Origin: Variovorax sp. Root473 | GTDB taxonomy: Bacteria; Pseudomonadota; Gammaproteobacteria; Burkholderiales; Burkholderiaceae_C | Assembly: GCF_001426505.1 (NCBI RefSeq) | Contig: NZ_LMEV01000011.1 | Location: forward strand, 31,766 to 95,765 | Direction: 5' to 3' | Length of the DNA stretch: 64,000 nucleotides | Shown: positions 45,101-53,837 of the stretch, in pieces | How positions within the stretch are numbered: the stretch's first letter is position 1 | Layout: every line of letters begins with the position of its first letter | The notes under the pieces: model-generated | Database searches by the model: none | Told to the model about the DNA's origin: nothing | The model's input: the letters and a program-made list of their open reading frames with translations, nothing else | Made by a program: the position numbers and the translations under genes

Positions 45101-45883
45101 TCAGGCCGCCTGATTGCGCAGCGCAGACACCTCGCGCAGCCGCTGGTGCGCGGCACCCTCCCACGCCACAGGCTGCTGGTTCTTCGCGCACAGGTAGTGG
45201 TGCGTGAACACGCCGAGGTACGCGTCGAGCGTCTGCTGCGCCGCGTGCTCGCCGGCCAGGTCCATGCACATCGCGGCCACCTCGCTGGTGCAGAAGTGGT
45301 CCTCGCGGCCGGAGTTGCGCAGCTTGTACTGCGTGATCTGCTCCGGTTGCAGGCTCAGCACCGGCAGCCGGTCGAGGTAGGGGCTGCGGCGAAACATCTT
45401 GCGCGCCTCGCCCCAGGTGGCGTCGAACAGGATGAACAATGGGCGTTTCGCGGCGCCGCCATCGGCCGGGCCAGTCGACGAAGGAACGACGCCCAGCACC
45501 ACGCGCTCGGGCGCCGCGTACTGCCCCGGGAACACCACGTAGGGCTGCCACTGCGGGTCGTTCAACAGCGCCAGCAGCGCGGGATCGGCCTGCGTGCGGG
45601 CCCAGCCGAAGGCAAAAGTGTCGGCCACCACGTCGGCCACCAGCCATCCCGTGTTGGTGGGCTTGAGCGGCTCGATGTCGGCCATCAGCAGGCACACCCC
45701 CGCGCGCGTGGCCACGGGCGGGCGCACGGCGCACATGCAATGGCTGGGCACCAGCCGGCAGCCCGCGCAGCGCTCGCGCTTGAAACCGCCGCGGGCGAGA
45801 AAAGGCTTGGCACTGCGCGCCAGGCGCGCGGCGCGAAGGAGGGAGACGGCATGAGGCATGCGGCGATTCTCGGTGGACCGCAT
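45101..45883 (-). CDS. DTW-domain tRNA-uridine aminocarboxypropyltransferase
   Basis: This 260-residue protein has the zinc-like cysteine set of the DTW family (RCAGCRLVPSHCMCA) and the motif DATW in place of the usual DxTW. It also shows RRSPYL and YLGVFTHHYLCAK. DTW proteins (TapT/YfiP, TDD) add 3-amino-3-carboxypropyl groups to uridine in tRNA (acp3U). The start could also be the ATG at 45859. It is convergent with the amidohydrolase gene. Confidence 0.85.
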   Translation of the reverse strand: MRSTENRRMPHAVSLLRAARLARSAKPFLARGGFKRERCAGCRLVPSHCMCAVRPPVATRAGVCLLMADIEPLKPTNTGWLVADVVADTFAFGWARTQADPALLALLNDPQWQPYVVFPGQYAAPERVVLGVVPSSTGPADGGAAKRPLFILFDATWGEARKMFRRSPYLDRLPVLSLQPEQITQYKLRNSGREDHFCTSEVAAMCMDLAGEHAAQQTLDAYLGVFTHHYLCAKNQQPVAWEGAAHQRLREVSALRNQAA

Positions 45884-45897
45884 GCGCGGCTGAATCG

Positions 45898-47118
45898 CTA
45901 GACCAGCCGCAGGTCCTTCGCCGCCGCGCCGTCGAACACCTTCGCCACCTGCGCAGGCGACAGCCCGTACATGCGCTGGAACAACCCGCCCAGCACCGCG
46001 CGGTATTCGTTGAGCACCGGGTAGTCGCGGTTCTGGAACAGCGTGGCCTGCGTCAGCGGCTGCTGCTCGCCGACGATGCGCCCGCCCGCCTGCGCAGCGA
46101 GACCGCCGCCGAGCACCCAGTACACGGTGCCGTGCCCGTGGTCGGTGCCGCGGCTGCCGTTCTCGCGGAAGGTGCGGCCGAACTCGCTGACAACGACCAC
46201 CACGGTCTGGCGCCAGGCGGGCTCGCCCATCTCCTGCGCGAAGCCGGCCACGCCACGGCCGAGTTCTTCAAAGCGGTTGGCGAGGTAGCCCTTGGCCGCG
46301 CCCTGCCCCACGTGGGTGTCCCAGCCGCCGACATCGACGAAGCCGATGTCGAAGCGATCGCGCATCAACAGCGCCATGCGGCGCGCGACCTGTTCGAAGC
46401 CCTTGGGGCTCATGGCGTTGCGGCTGGCGGCTTCCATCTCGGCCTGCATGGCGCGCACCACCTCGTCGCGCACCTGAAAGCCCTCGGCCACGGGCTGGGC
46501 GAGCGCCGTGTTGCGGTACATCGTCGCGATGATCTGGCTCTGCCGCGCATCGACGCCGGGCCGCGCGACGCCCGCGAGCGCCATGTTGGCGGCCTTGGCG
46601 TCGTCGCCGCGCAGCACGATGGGCAACTGATCGGTGAAGGCGATGGGCGACACGTCGGCCAGCGGCCCGGCGCCGAGCACGCCGGCCAGGCGGTTGAGAA
46701 AGCCCGAACGGTAGTCGCGCTGCGCGCTGTCGGGCGCCACGCCGAGTTCGATCGCATCCTGCGTCTCGAAGTGACTGCGCGTAAGGTCATTGGTGCCGGC
46801 AAAGGCGACGAAGGCCGCCTGCTTCTGCTGGAACAGCGGCAGCACGCTCTGCGCGAGCGCGGGGTGCAGGCCCCAGTCGGTGTCGAGCGGCAATGCACCG
46901 TCGACCGCGCCGGGCCGGGGGATGGCGATGTTCGGGCGCGAGGCGTAGTAGAAGTCGGCGTTGCCGGTCGGCACCAGCAGGCTGGTGCAGTCGTAGGCGC
47001 CGCGCAGGAAAACGACCAGCAGCTTGGTGCCCTCGGCAGCAGGCGCGGCGGCCACGCGCGCAGCGGTGCCGGCGAAGGGCGTGGCGGCGAGGAGTTGCAG
47101 CAGGTGTCGGCGTTGCAT
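45898..47118 (-). CDS. DUF1501 secreted protein
   Basis: This 406-residue protein begins MQRRHLLQLLAATPFAGTAARVAAA, a Tat-like or Sec signal. It matches DUF1501, a sulfatase/alkaline-phosphatase-fold family: LLVVFLRGAYDC, DTHVGQG, VVSEFGRTFRENGSRGTDHGHGTVYWVLGG. It follows a DUF1800 gene with an 11-bp gap; the pair occurs together in many bacteria, and its function is unclear. An in-frame extension to 47175 lacks a signal-like start. Confidence 0.88.
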   Translation of the reverse strand: MQRRHLLQLLAATPFAGTAARVAAAPAAEGTKLLVVFLRGAYDCTSLLVPTGNADFYYASRPNIAIPRPGAVDGALPLDTDWGLHPALAQSVLPLFQQKQAAFVAFAGTNDLTRSHFETQDAIELGVAPDSAQRDYRSGFLNRLAGVLGAGPLADVSPIAFTDQLPIVLRGDDAKAANMALAGVARPGVDARQSQIIATMYRNTALAQPVAEGFQVRDEVVRAMQAEMEAASRNAMSPKGFEQVARRMALLMRDRFDIGFVDVGGWDTHVGQGAAKGYLANRFEELGRGVAGFAQEMGEPAWRQTVVVVVSEFGRTFRENGSRGTDHGHGTVYWVLGGGLAAQAGGRIVGEQQPLTQATLFQNRDYPVLNEYRAVLGGLFQRMYGLSPAQVAKVFDGAAAKDLRLV

Positions 47119-47129
47119 GAATGAGCCTT

Positions 47130-48728
47130 TCAACGGCGCATCAGCTCGGGCGATGCGAGCAGGAAGGTGTTCCACTCCGGCGGGTTCTTCGCCTGCGCGA
47201 GCGCCTGTTGCGTGTCGGCGCTCAGGCCGGGCTGCAGCACGCGCACGGCGCGCGACTCGGCCAGCGGCGGAAACGGCGGCTTCTCGAGCGGTGCCTTGTC
47301 GTCGGTGCGGAACAGCACAGCGCCGCTCATGCCGATGGCGCGCGCAACTTCGAACCGCGTGTTCATCTGCCCCGCGCTGGCCCAGGCGGCCTCGTTGAGC
47401 GGGTAGCCGTCGGGCGTTTCGTGGGCGTACAGCGTCTGGCCCATGCGGTTGACCCAGCCGATCATCGGCGTGGTGTTGAGCACCACGCGATCGTCGTAGG
47501 CCAGCCGCACGCCCGCCACCACGTAGTGCACCGGGTCGCGGAACTTGCGGCCCAGCGAGGCCGCGAACTCTCGCGACTCGAACATGGTCTGCAAAACCGC
47601 GGCGATGTCGCCATCGCTGCGCGTGAAGGTGGCGGCCATGCGATCGACCAGCGCGGGCGGTGGCTCGTCGGCCACGAAGTAGATGGCGAGCTTGCGCGAG
47701 ATGAAGCGCGCCGTGGCCGGCGCGTGCGCCAGGCGGTCGAGCGCCTCGTCGGCTTCGGCCAGGCCACGCGCCTTGATCGGCTGGCCCAGGAAGGTCTTGG
47801 GCCCGTAGTCGTGCCGGTTCGGGTGGAACTCGAAGAGGCCCTGGCGCACGTAGTCGGCGCGCACGGCCGCACGCACCGCGGGCGGTGGCACATCGGGCGG
47901 CTGCACGCTGACGCCCACGCCGGTCAGCACGCGCGCCAGCTCCTGCACGTCGGCCTGCGTGTAGCCGCCGCCGACGCCGAGCGTGTGCAGCTCCATGAGT
48001 TCGCGCGCGTAGTTCTCGTTGATCCGGTTGGCGGCGTTCTGCGCGTTGTCGAGGTAGCGCAGCATGGCCGGGTGCCGCGCGGTAGCGCCCAGCAGGTCGC
48101 GGAACTTGCCAAGCGCGTGCGGGCGAATCGCGTTCTCCTCGTAGTCGCCGACCATCGCGCGCACCAGGTCCTTGCGGATGCTGACGTTGAAATGGTTCAT
48201 CCAGAACCAGGTCATCTGCTCCTGCAGCTGGTTGGGCGCGTACAGCGCGCGCAGCAGGAAGCGCTGCTGAGCCTCGCGTGCGAGGGTGTTGAGTTCCTGC
48301 TGGTAGGCCGTGAGTGCAGCCGTCTTTTCTGCGTCATCGGTCAGCGCGACGGCGGCCTTGCGCCGCGCGTCGAGTGCGAAGACGAGCGTGTCCAGCGGCG
48401 TGCGCGAAATGGCCATGGCGTCGATCTGCGCCTGCGCCGCCGCGGGCAGCGCACGGGGTGCCGGCCGCAGTTGGCGGCCCATCCAGCGCGGCAGGCCATC
48501 GCGCGCCAGTTCGGCCTGGCTGCTGGCATTGGCACCCCAGCTCACGCGGTCGAGCCAGCGCAGCTGCGCGGCGGGCGTGTCGGCCGCATGGCCCAGCGCG
48601 GTGAGTGGCGGGCCCTCGGGGCGCAGCAGGCCGGTGGAACAAGCGGTGAACGACAGCACGGCGGCCAGCGCGACGGCGATCGTGCGCGAACGGTGCAGCT
48701 TCGGGAACAACGGCATGCGACTCATCAT
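47130..48728 (-). CDS. DUF1800 lipoprotein
   Basis: This 532-residue protein has a lipobox-like signal (AVALAAVLSFTACSTG) and the DUF1800 hallmarks. They are RVSWGANASSQAELARDG, MTWFWMNHFNVS, NRINENYARELMELHTLGVGGGYTQADVQELARVLTG and FISRKLAIYFV. It probably sits in the outer membrane or periplasm with the downstream DUF1501 protein. The role is unknown. Confidence 0.88.
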   Translation of the reverse strand: MMSRMPLFPKLHRSRTIAVALAAVLSFTACSTGLLRPEGPPLTALGHAADTPAAQLRWLDRVSWGANASSQAELARDGLPRWMGRQLRPAPRALPAAAQAQIDAMAISRTPLDTLVFALDARRKAAVALTDDAEKTAALTAYQQELNTLAREAQQRFLLRALYAPNQLQEQMTWFWMNHFNVSIRKDLVRAMVGDYEENAIRPHALGKFRDLLGATARHPAMLRYLDNAQNAANRINENYARELMELHTLGVGGGYTQADVQELARVLTGVGVSVQPPDVPPPAVRAAVRADYVRQGLFEFHPNRHDYGPKTFLGQPIKARGLAEADEALDRLAHAPATARFISRKLAIYFVADEPPPALVDRMAATFTRSDGDIAAVLQTMFESREFAASLGRKFRDPVHYVVAGVRLAYDDRVVLNTTPMIGWVNRMGQTLYAHETPDGYPLNEAAWASAGQMNTRFEVARAIGMSGAVLFRTDDKAPLEKPPFPPLAESRAVRVLQPGLSADTQQALAQAKNPPEWNTFLLASPELMRR

Positions 48729-48830
48729 GAACCGATCAACCGCCGCGCGATGTAGGCGGTTGACCGACCTCGGCCGCGCGCAGGTAAAGCTGAAGGTCAG
48801 CTTCGTTTCAAGGCGAAACGAGCGCGTCTG

Positions 48831-49505
48831 TCAGGCCGTGGCGATGCGGCTCGGCTCCGCGCCCGCGATCTGCCGCAGCGCACGCTCGAACACCTCGACG
48901 GGCTGGCCGCCCGAGATCAGGTGCTGGTCGTTGATGATGATCGCGGGGACCGAGTGGATGCCCGCGTCGGTGTACAGGCGCTCGCGTTCGCGGGTTTCCT
49001 GCGCAAACGCCTCGCTGGCCAGAATCTCGCGGGCCCGCGTGGCGTCGAGCCCCGCCTCGGTCGCCGCGCGCACGAGCACGTCAGGGTCCGAGGGATTCTG
49101 GCTGTCGGTGAAGTAGGCCTTCAGCAGCAGCTTCTTGAGCGCCACCTGCTTGGCCGTGTCTTCCAGCTCGGCCCAGTGCAGCAGCCGGTGGGCATCGAAG
49201 GTGTTGTACACGCGGGGCCGGCCTTCGGCGCTGAACTCGAAGCCGACGGCCGCGCCGCGCTGGCGGATCGCTTCGCGGGCCTGCGCCTGCTGCTCGCGCG
49301 AGGAGCCGTACTTCTGGTTCAGGTGCTCGAAGGTGTCCTGGCCTTCGGGCGGCATCTGCGGATTCAGCTCGAAGGGCTGGAAGTGCAGGTCGGCCGTGAC
49401 CTCCGGCGCCACCCGTTTCAGGGCGGCCTCGAGCGCGCCAAGGCCCACGGCGCACCAGGGGCAGGAGACATCGGAAACGAAATCGATCTTGAGATGGGCG
49501 GTCAT
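48831..49505 (-). CDS. DsbA-family oxidoreductase, FrnE-like
   Basis: This 224-residue thioredoxin-fold protein has CPWC at residues 15-18 and the FrnE/DsbA-like stretches FELNPQMPPEGQD, VYNTFDAHRLLHWA, SVPAIIINDQHLISGGQP. It lacks a signal peptide and so acts in the cytoplasm as a disulfide oxidoreductase or isomerase. The start is set to MTAHLK at 49505; an ATG at 49520 would add five residues. It follows the MHS transporter by 47 bp in the same direction. Confidence 0.85.
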   Translation of the reverse strand: MTAHLKIDFVSDVSCPWCAVGLGALEAALKRVAPEVTADLHFQPFELNPQMPPEGQDTFEHLNQKYGSSREQQAQAREAIRQRGAAVGFEFSAEGRPRVYNTFDAHRLLHWAELEDTAKQVALKKLLLKAYFTDSQNPSDPDVLVRAATEAGLDATRAREILASEAFAQETRERERLYTDAGIHSVPAIIINDQHLISGGQPVEVFERALRQIAGAEPSRIATA

Positions 49506-49552
49506 GGCGCCATTCTTCATGGCGCCACAACCCCTTTGTGCGCGCGGGGTCT

Positions 49553-50974
49553 TCAGGCCATGGCCTTGCGGCGCTCGCGCTCCATGCGGGCGCTGGCCAG
49601 CGTTTCTTCGCGCAGCCGGTCGTACTCGGCCTTGTCGACCGGCACGGCATTCGGGTTGCCCAGGTCGCGCATGTGGACGCGGTAGGTCTCGCGGGCGCTC
49701 ATGGCGGCCAGCGCGGCCAGCACGGTCACGGCGAAGGTGATGGCACCCACGGTGAACCAGATGTTGGTCGAGCCCGGAGGCGCCACGGCGGCGAACAGCG
49801 CGGGCAGCAGCGCGGTGAAGGTGGTGCCGATGTTCTGCGAGATGGCCATGGCCGACACGCGGTTGCGGGTGCGGAACAGCTCCGGGTAGAAGCTCGGGAA
49901 GGTCGCGTTGTAGCCTTGGTACACGATGCCCCACATCAAGAGCGACATGCAGATGGCCAGCGGCACGTTCTTGATGCTGATGGCGTACAGGTACACGAAG
50001 GACAGCAGGCCCGAAGCCAGCGCGCCCACGATGATCGGCGGCTTGCGGCCGATGCGGTCCGACAGGTTGCCCACGAACGGAATCACCAGCACGGCCAGGA
50101 TGTTGCCCAGCACGGGAATCCACAGGTACACGTCTTTCTGGAAGCCGATGCCGTAGGCGGCCTGTACCGCGTAGGCCGCGCCGAACACGGTGGCGACCAC
50201 GGGAATCACGTTCATCAGCGCCATGCAGATCACGCGCAGCATGTCGCCCCAGCTGTCGGTCAGCGCCTGGACGATCGGCGCCTTGGCCACTTCGCCCTTC
50301 TGGTCGACCTCGGCAAACGCCGGTGTCTCGTCGACCTCGCGGCGGATGATGTAGCCGGCCACGATCACGACGAAGCTCAGTAAAAACGGAATGCGCCAGC
50401 CCCACGAGTTGAAGGCGTCTTCAGGCATGTAGTGCGCCAGCGGCAGGAACACGGCGGCCGCCAAAATCTGGCCGGCCTGCACGCCCTGCAAGGTGAAGCT
50501 CGCGAAGAAGCCGCGGCGCCCGAACGGCGCGTGCTCCAAAATCATCGAGCTGGCGCCCGAGATCTCGCCGGCCACCGCGAAGCCCTGCACCAGGCGCAGC
50601 AGCACCAGCAGCACGGGGGCCAGCAGGCCGACCTGGTCGTAGGTCGGCAGCAGGCCCACGGCCACGGTCGAGAAACCCATCAGGAACATGCACAGCACCA
50701 GCACCTGCTTGCGCCCGTGCGTATCGCCCCAGTGGCCCAGCACGAAGGCGCCGATGGGGCGCGCCACATAGCCCACGCCGTAGGTCGCGAGCGACGCAAT
50801 GATCGCCGTCGTCGGGTCGCCCTTGGGGAAGAAGATCTGCGGAAAGATCAGCGCCGCGGCGGTGGCGTAGATGAAGAAGTCGTAGTACTCCAGCGCCGAG
50901 CCGATCCAGCCGCTGGCGGCGGCTTTCCTCGACTGGTGCTTGCCTTGCGGCTCTTTGGCTGACGGGTGGGCCAT
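49553..50974 (-). CDS. MHS-family metabolite:proton symporter, likely quinate/shikimate type
   Basis: This 473-residue MFS protein belongs to the metabolite:H+ symporter group: SALEYYDFFIYATAAALIFP, GHWGDTHGRKQVLV, RLVQGFAVAGEISGASSMILEHAP, NVPLAICMS. GGAGA before the ATG at 50974 fixes the start. It lies 55 bp after the QuiC-like gene, which makes quinate, shikimate, dehydroshikimate or protocatechuate the likely cargo. This is inference from context. Confidence 0.85.
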   Translation of the reverse strand: MAHPSAKEPQGKHQSRKAAASGWIGSALEYYDFFIYATAAALIFPQIFFPKGDPTTAIIASLATYGVGYVARPIGAFVLGHWGDTHGRKQVLVLCMFLMGFSTVAVGLLPTYDQVGLLAPVLLVLLRLVQGFAVAGEISGASSMILEHAPFGRRGFFASFTLQGVQAGQILAAAVFLPLAHYMPEDAFNSWGWRIPFLLSFVVIVAGYIIRREVDETPAFAEVDQKGEVAKAPIVQALTDSWGDMLRVICMALMNVIPVVATVFGAAYAVQAAYGIGFQKDVYLWIPVLGNILAVLVIPFVGNLSDRIGRKPPIIVGALASGLLSFVYLYAISIKNVPLAICMSLLMWGIVYQGYNATFPSFYPELFRTRNRVSAMAISQNIGTTFTALLPALFAAVAPPGSTNIWFTVGAITFAVTVLAALAAMSARETYRVHMRDLGNPNAVPVDKAEYDRLREETLASARMERERRKAMA

Positions 50975-51029
50975 GGTTGTCTCCAGTGATATGACTTGAG
51001 GTGACGTGAGGTGACGGATGCGGAAAAAA

Positions 51030-52919
51030 TCAGTCCTGCTGCGCCTGCGACGCCATGCGCGCGGGGGCATTGAGCGCGCCGTAAGCGTCGTAGCCGCCCA
51101 CGCGCTGGGCGACCTCGAAGAACAGGCCGCCTTCGACACTCTCGGTGTAGATGTGCAGGTAGTCGCCGGCCGCCGAGCGGTCGAACAGCACGCCCGCTGC
51201 GCGCATGCGCGCGAGCAGTTCGGGCGCGATGTCGATGCGCGTGGCCAGGTCGTCGTAGTAGTTGTCCGAGATCGGCACGAAGCGCGTGCCGTTGGCGCGC
51301 AGCCGGGCCACGGTGGCGAAGATGTCGTCGCAGTCGAGCGCGATGTGGTGCACCGCGCCGCCGCCGGTCACGCTCAGCGTGCGCGCAGTGCGCGTGCGCT
51401 GGCTCAACGACACGTTCAGCACCAGGCGCAGGCTGCGGTCGGCATTGGCCACGCCGCGGCTGCGAATCAGCCCGAAGGGGTCGGCCAGCTCCAGGCTCTC
51501 GCCGGGCTCCAGGCCGAGCACGGCGCGCGTGAACAGCACCCAGGTGTCGAGCTGGTCGAGCGCCAGTCCCAGCGCGACGTGGTCGATGCGCGTGAGGCCG
51601 GCATCGGTGTTGTCGGGGCTCGCGTCTTCGAGGATGAAGTCGGTCTCGTACAGCCCGCTGTCGCCCAATGCCTCGGGCACGAAATGGATCAGGTTGCCGC
51701 CCGGCGCCACGATGGCCGGCACGCGCAGCTCGTTCGGCCCGACCGGGCTGTCGTGGCGCAGCGAGCGCATGGCGGTCGCGCGGCCCACGGCCGCGAGTGG
51801 GTCGGCACAGCGCACGCCCAGCGCGCACACCGAGGTGCCGTGCGCCTCGAACCGCTGGCGCGCGAACGAATCGGGCTGCGCGTTGACGATGAAGTGGATG
51901 CCGCCCTGGCGGTACAGCGTGACGGCCTTGGAGCGATGCCGCCCGACACGGCGAAAGCCCAGCTGCCCGAGCAGCGCGCCCAGCGTGACGGCCGAGGCCT
52001 GGTCAGCCGCGAACTCGATGAACGACAGCCCCGAGAGCACCGGTGCGGGCGGCGGGTTGAACAGCTCCACACGCTGCGGCTGCACGGGCGCATCGCTGGC
52101 GGCCAGCCGCTCGCGCGTTTCGCTTTCGAGGTACAGCAGCGAGCGCATCGCATCGACGGCGGTGCGGCGGTTCGGCGTCTCACGGAAGATGTCGTTGAAG
52201 ATCTCCAGCGACAGCGGCCCGGTGTAGCCCGCGCGCAGCACCTGCTCGAAGAAGCCGGTCACGTCGAAATCGCCCTGCCCCGGAAACGAGCGGTGGTGGC
52301 GCGCCCACTGCAGCACGTCCATCGACAGCAGCGGCGCATCGGCCATCTGCACGAAGAAGATCTTCTCGCCCGGAATCGCGGCGATGCCCGCCGGGTCGTC
52401 CTTCAGCGACAGCGTGTGGAAGCTGTCGAGGATCAGCCCGAGGTGCGGGTGGTCGGCGCGCTGCACGATGTCCCAGGCCTGGGCGTAGCGCGAGGTGTGG
52501 CGGCCCCAGGCCAGCGCCTCGAAGCCCACGCGCAGGTTGCGGCGCGCGGCGCGCTCGGCCAGTTCGTGCAGCTGGGCGGCGGCACGCGCCGGGTCGTTCA
52601 CCGACAGCGGCGAGGTGTTGGAGCAGCACAGCACCATCGGCGCGCCCATGGCCTCCATGAGGTCGAACTTGCGTTCGGCGCGCTCCAGGCTGCGCTGGAA
52701 CTGCGGCTCGGGCATGCCTTCGAAATCGCGGAAGGGCTGGTACAGGTCGATCGACAGGCCCAGGTCGAACGCGATGCGGCGCAGCTCGGCGGCGGTGCCG
52801 CGGAAGTTGACGAAGTCGGCTTCGAACAGCTCGATGCCGTCGAAGCCCGCCGCTGCGATGGCTTCGAGTTTCTGACGGAGGGTGCCGCTCAGCGAGACGG
52901 TGGCAATGGCGCGGTGCAT
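51030..52919 (-). CDS. quiC: 3-dehydroshikimate dehydratase with C-terminal HPPD-like domain
   Basis: This 629-residue fusion has an N-terminal xylose-isomerase-like TIM barrel with metal ligands Glu134, Asp165, Gln191 and Glu239 (and His168). This matches the QuiC type that dehydrates 3-dehydroshikimate to protocatechuate. The C-terminal half is a vicinal-oxygen-chelate domain like 4-hydroxyphenylpyruvate dioxygenase, with iron ligands His447, His525 and Glu602 all present. Two-domain QuiC proteins are known in Pseudomonas. The second domain's role is not settled; its intact iron triad suggests that it could be active. A CGATNATCG site lies upstream. Confidence 0.9.
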   Translation of the reverse strand: MHRAIATVSLSGTLRQKLEAIAAAGFDGIELFEADFVNFRGTAAELRRIAFDLGLSIDLYQPFRDFEGMPEPQFQRSLERAERKFDLMEAMGAPMVLCCSNTSPLSVNDPARAAAQLHELAERAARRNLRVGFEALAWGRHTSRYAQAWDIVQRADHPHLGLILDSFHTLSLKDDPAGIAAIPGEKIFFVQMADAPLLSMDVLQWARHHRSFPGQGDFDVTGFFEQVLRAGYTGPLSLEIFNDIFRETPNRRTAVDAMRSLLYLESETRERLAASDAPVQPQRVELFNPPPAPVLSGLSFIEFAADQASAVTLGALLGQLGFRRVGRHRSKAVTLYRQGGIHFIVNAQPDSFARQRFEAHGTSVCALGVRCADPLAAVGRATAMRSLRHDSPVGPNELRVPAIVAPGGNLIHFVPEALGDSGLYETDFILEDASPDNTDAGLTRIDHVALGLALDQLDTWVLFTRAVLGLEPGESLELADPFGLIRSRGVANADRSLRLVLNVSLSQRTRTARTLSVTGGGAVHHIALDCDDIFATVARLRANGTRFVPISDNYYDDLATRIDIAPELLARMRAAGVLFDRSAAGDYLHIYTESVEGGLFFEVAQRVGGYDAYGALNAPARMASQAQQD

Positions 52920-52977
52920 GGGGATGGACTGTAGAAAGAGCCCGGGCGCGCCACAACGCAAATCAGCCCCTTCTGAT

Positions 52978-53002
52978 CGATGATCGCACGTCGTCGATCA
53001 TC
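52978..53002 (-). promoter_or_regulatory. Putative IclR operator upstream of quiC
   Basis: GATGATCG (52979-52986), an 8-bp spacer and CGATCATC (52995-53002) form a perfect inverted repeat. The segment CGATGATCG (52978-52986) is identical to the core palindrome in front of the IclR gene at 58627. It lies about 60 bp upstream of the quiC start, so the same regulator may control both operons. Confidence 0.6.
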
Positions 53003-53060
53003 ATTCGCACGAAATAGGGGTTACACCTAGCCCGTACGGGGGTGCGGGCCGGGCGCTTTT

Positions 53061-53837
53061 TCAGAGACTGCGCCAGTAATCGATCAGCATCTGCGCGAAC
53101 TCGGCCGGCCGCTCGACCGCGCTGAGGTGCGCGGCGTCGATGGTCGCCAGCCGCGCGCCCGGGATCTGCGCCACCATGGCCTCGGACATCGCCATCGGCG
53201 TGGCCTCGTCCTGCAGCCCGCCGATCACCAGCGTGGGGGTGGCAATGCGGCGGTTGCTGTCGCGAAAGTCGATGGCGGCGACGGCGTTGCAGCTCTCGAT
53301 GTAGCCCTGCGCGTCGGTGCGCACCAGCGTGTCGTGCAAGGTGCGCGCGGCCAGCGCGCCTTCGGGCGTGGCGGCATAGGCCGGCGTGAGCCAGCGCGCC
53401 ACGGCGCCGGGGGCGATGGCGGCCACGCCCTTGGCGGCCACGGTTTCCGCGCGCAGGCGCCACGGGGCCTGGTCGGGGTAGTGGGCGGCCGAGTTGGCGA
53501 TGACCACGGACTTCAGCAACCCGGGATGCCGCACCGCCAGCGCCTGCGCGGTCATGCCGCCCATCGACAGGCCCACGAAGTGCACGGGCTCGCCGCCCGT
53601 CTCGCGCGCGATCAGCTCGGCCGCGTCCTGCGCCAGCGTCTCCACGCGCAGCACGCCGGGCACCACCTCGGAGCCGCCGTGGTTGCGGTGGTCGTAGCGG
53701 ATCACCGTGTGGGCGCGCGCGAGCTGCGCGGCCACGCCGTCCCACATGTGCAGGTCGCAGCCGAGCGCATGGCTGAGCACGACAAAGGGGCCGTCGCCTT
53801 CGCGCACGACGTTCAGGCGGGGGGAGGAAGTGGTCAT
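53061..53837 (-). CDS. pcaD: 3-oxoadipate enol-lactonase-like hydrolase
   Basis: This 258-residue alpha/beta hydrolase has nucleophile Ser91 (GLSMGG), Asp210 (GLQDEATP) and His237 (AAHLS). The RYDHRNHGGS motif is typical of PcaD, which opens 3-oxoadipate enol-lactone in the beta-ketoadipate pathway. Its ATG overlaps the stop of the MFS gene (ATGA), and pcaC and pcaB lie upstream in the same operon. The context strongly supports the assignment. Confidence 0.88.
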   Translation of the reverse strand: MTTSSPRLNVVREGDGPFVVLSHALGCDLHMWDGVAAQLARAHTVIRYDHRNHGGSEVVPGVLRVETLAQDAAELIARETGGEPVHFVGLSMGGMTAQALAVRHPGLLKSVVIANSAAHYPDQAPWRLRAETVAAKGVAAIAPGAVARWLTPAYAATPEGALAARTLHDTLVRTDAQGYIESCNAVAAIDFRDSNRRIATPTLVIGGLQDEATPMAMSEAMVAQIPGARLATIDAAHLSAVERPAEFAQMLIDYWRSL

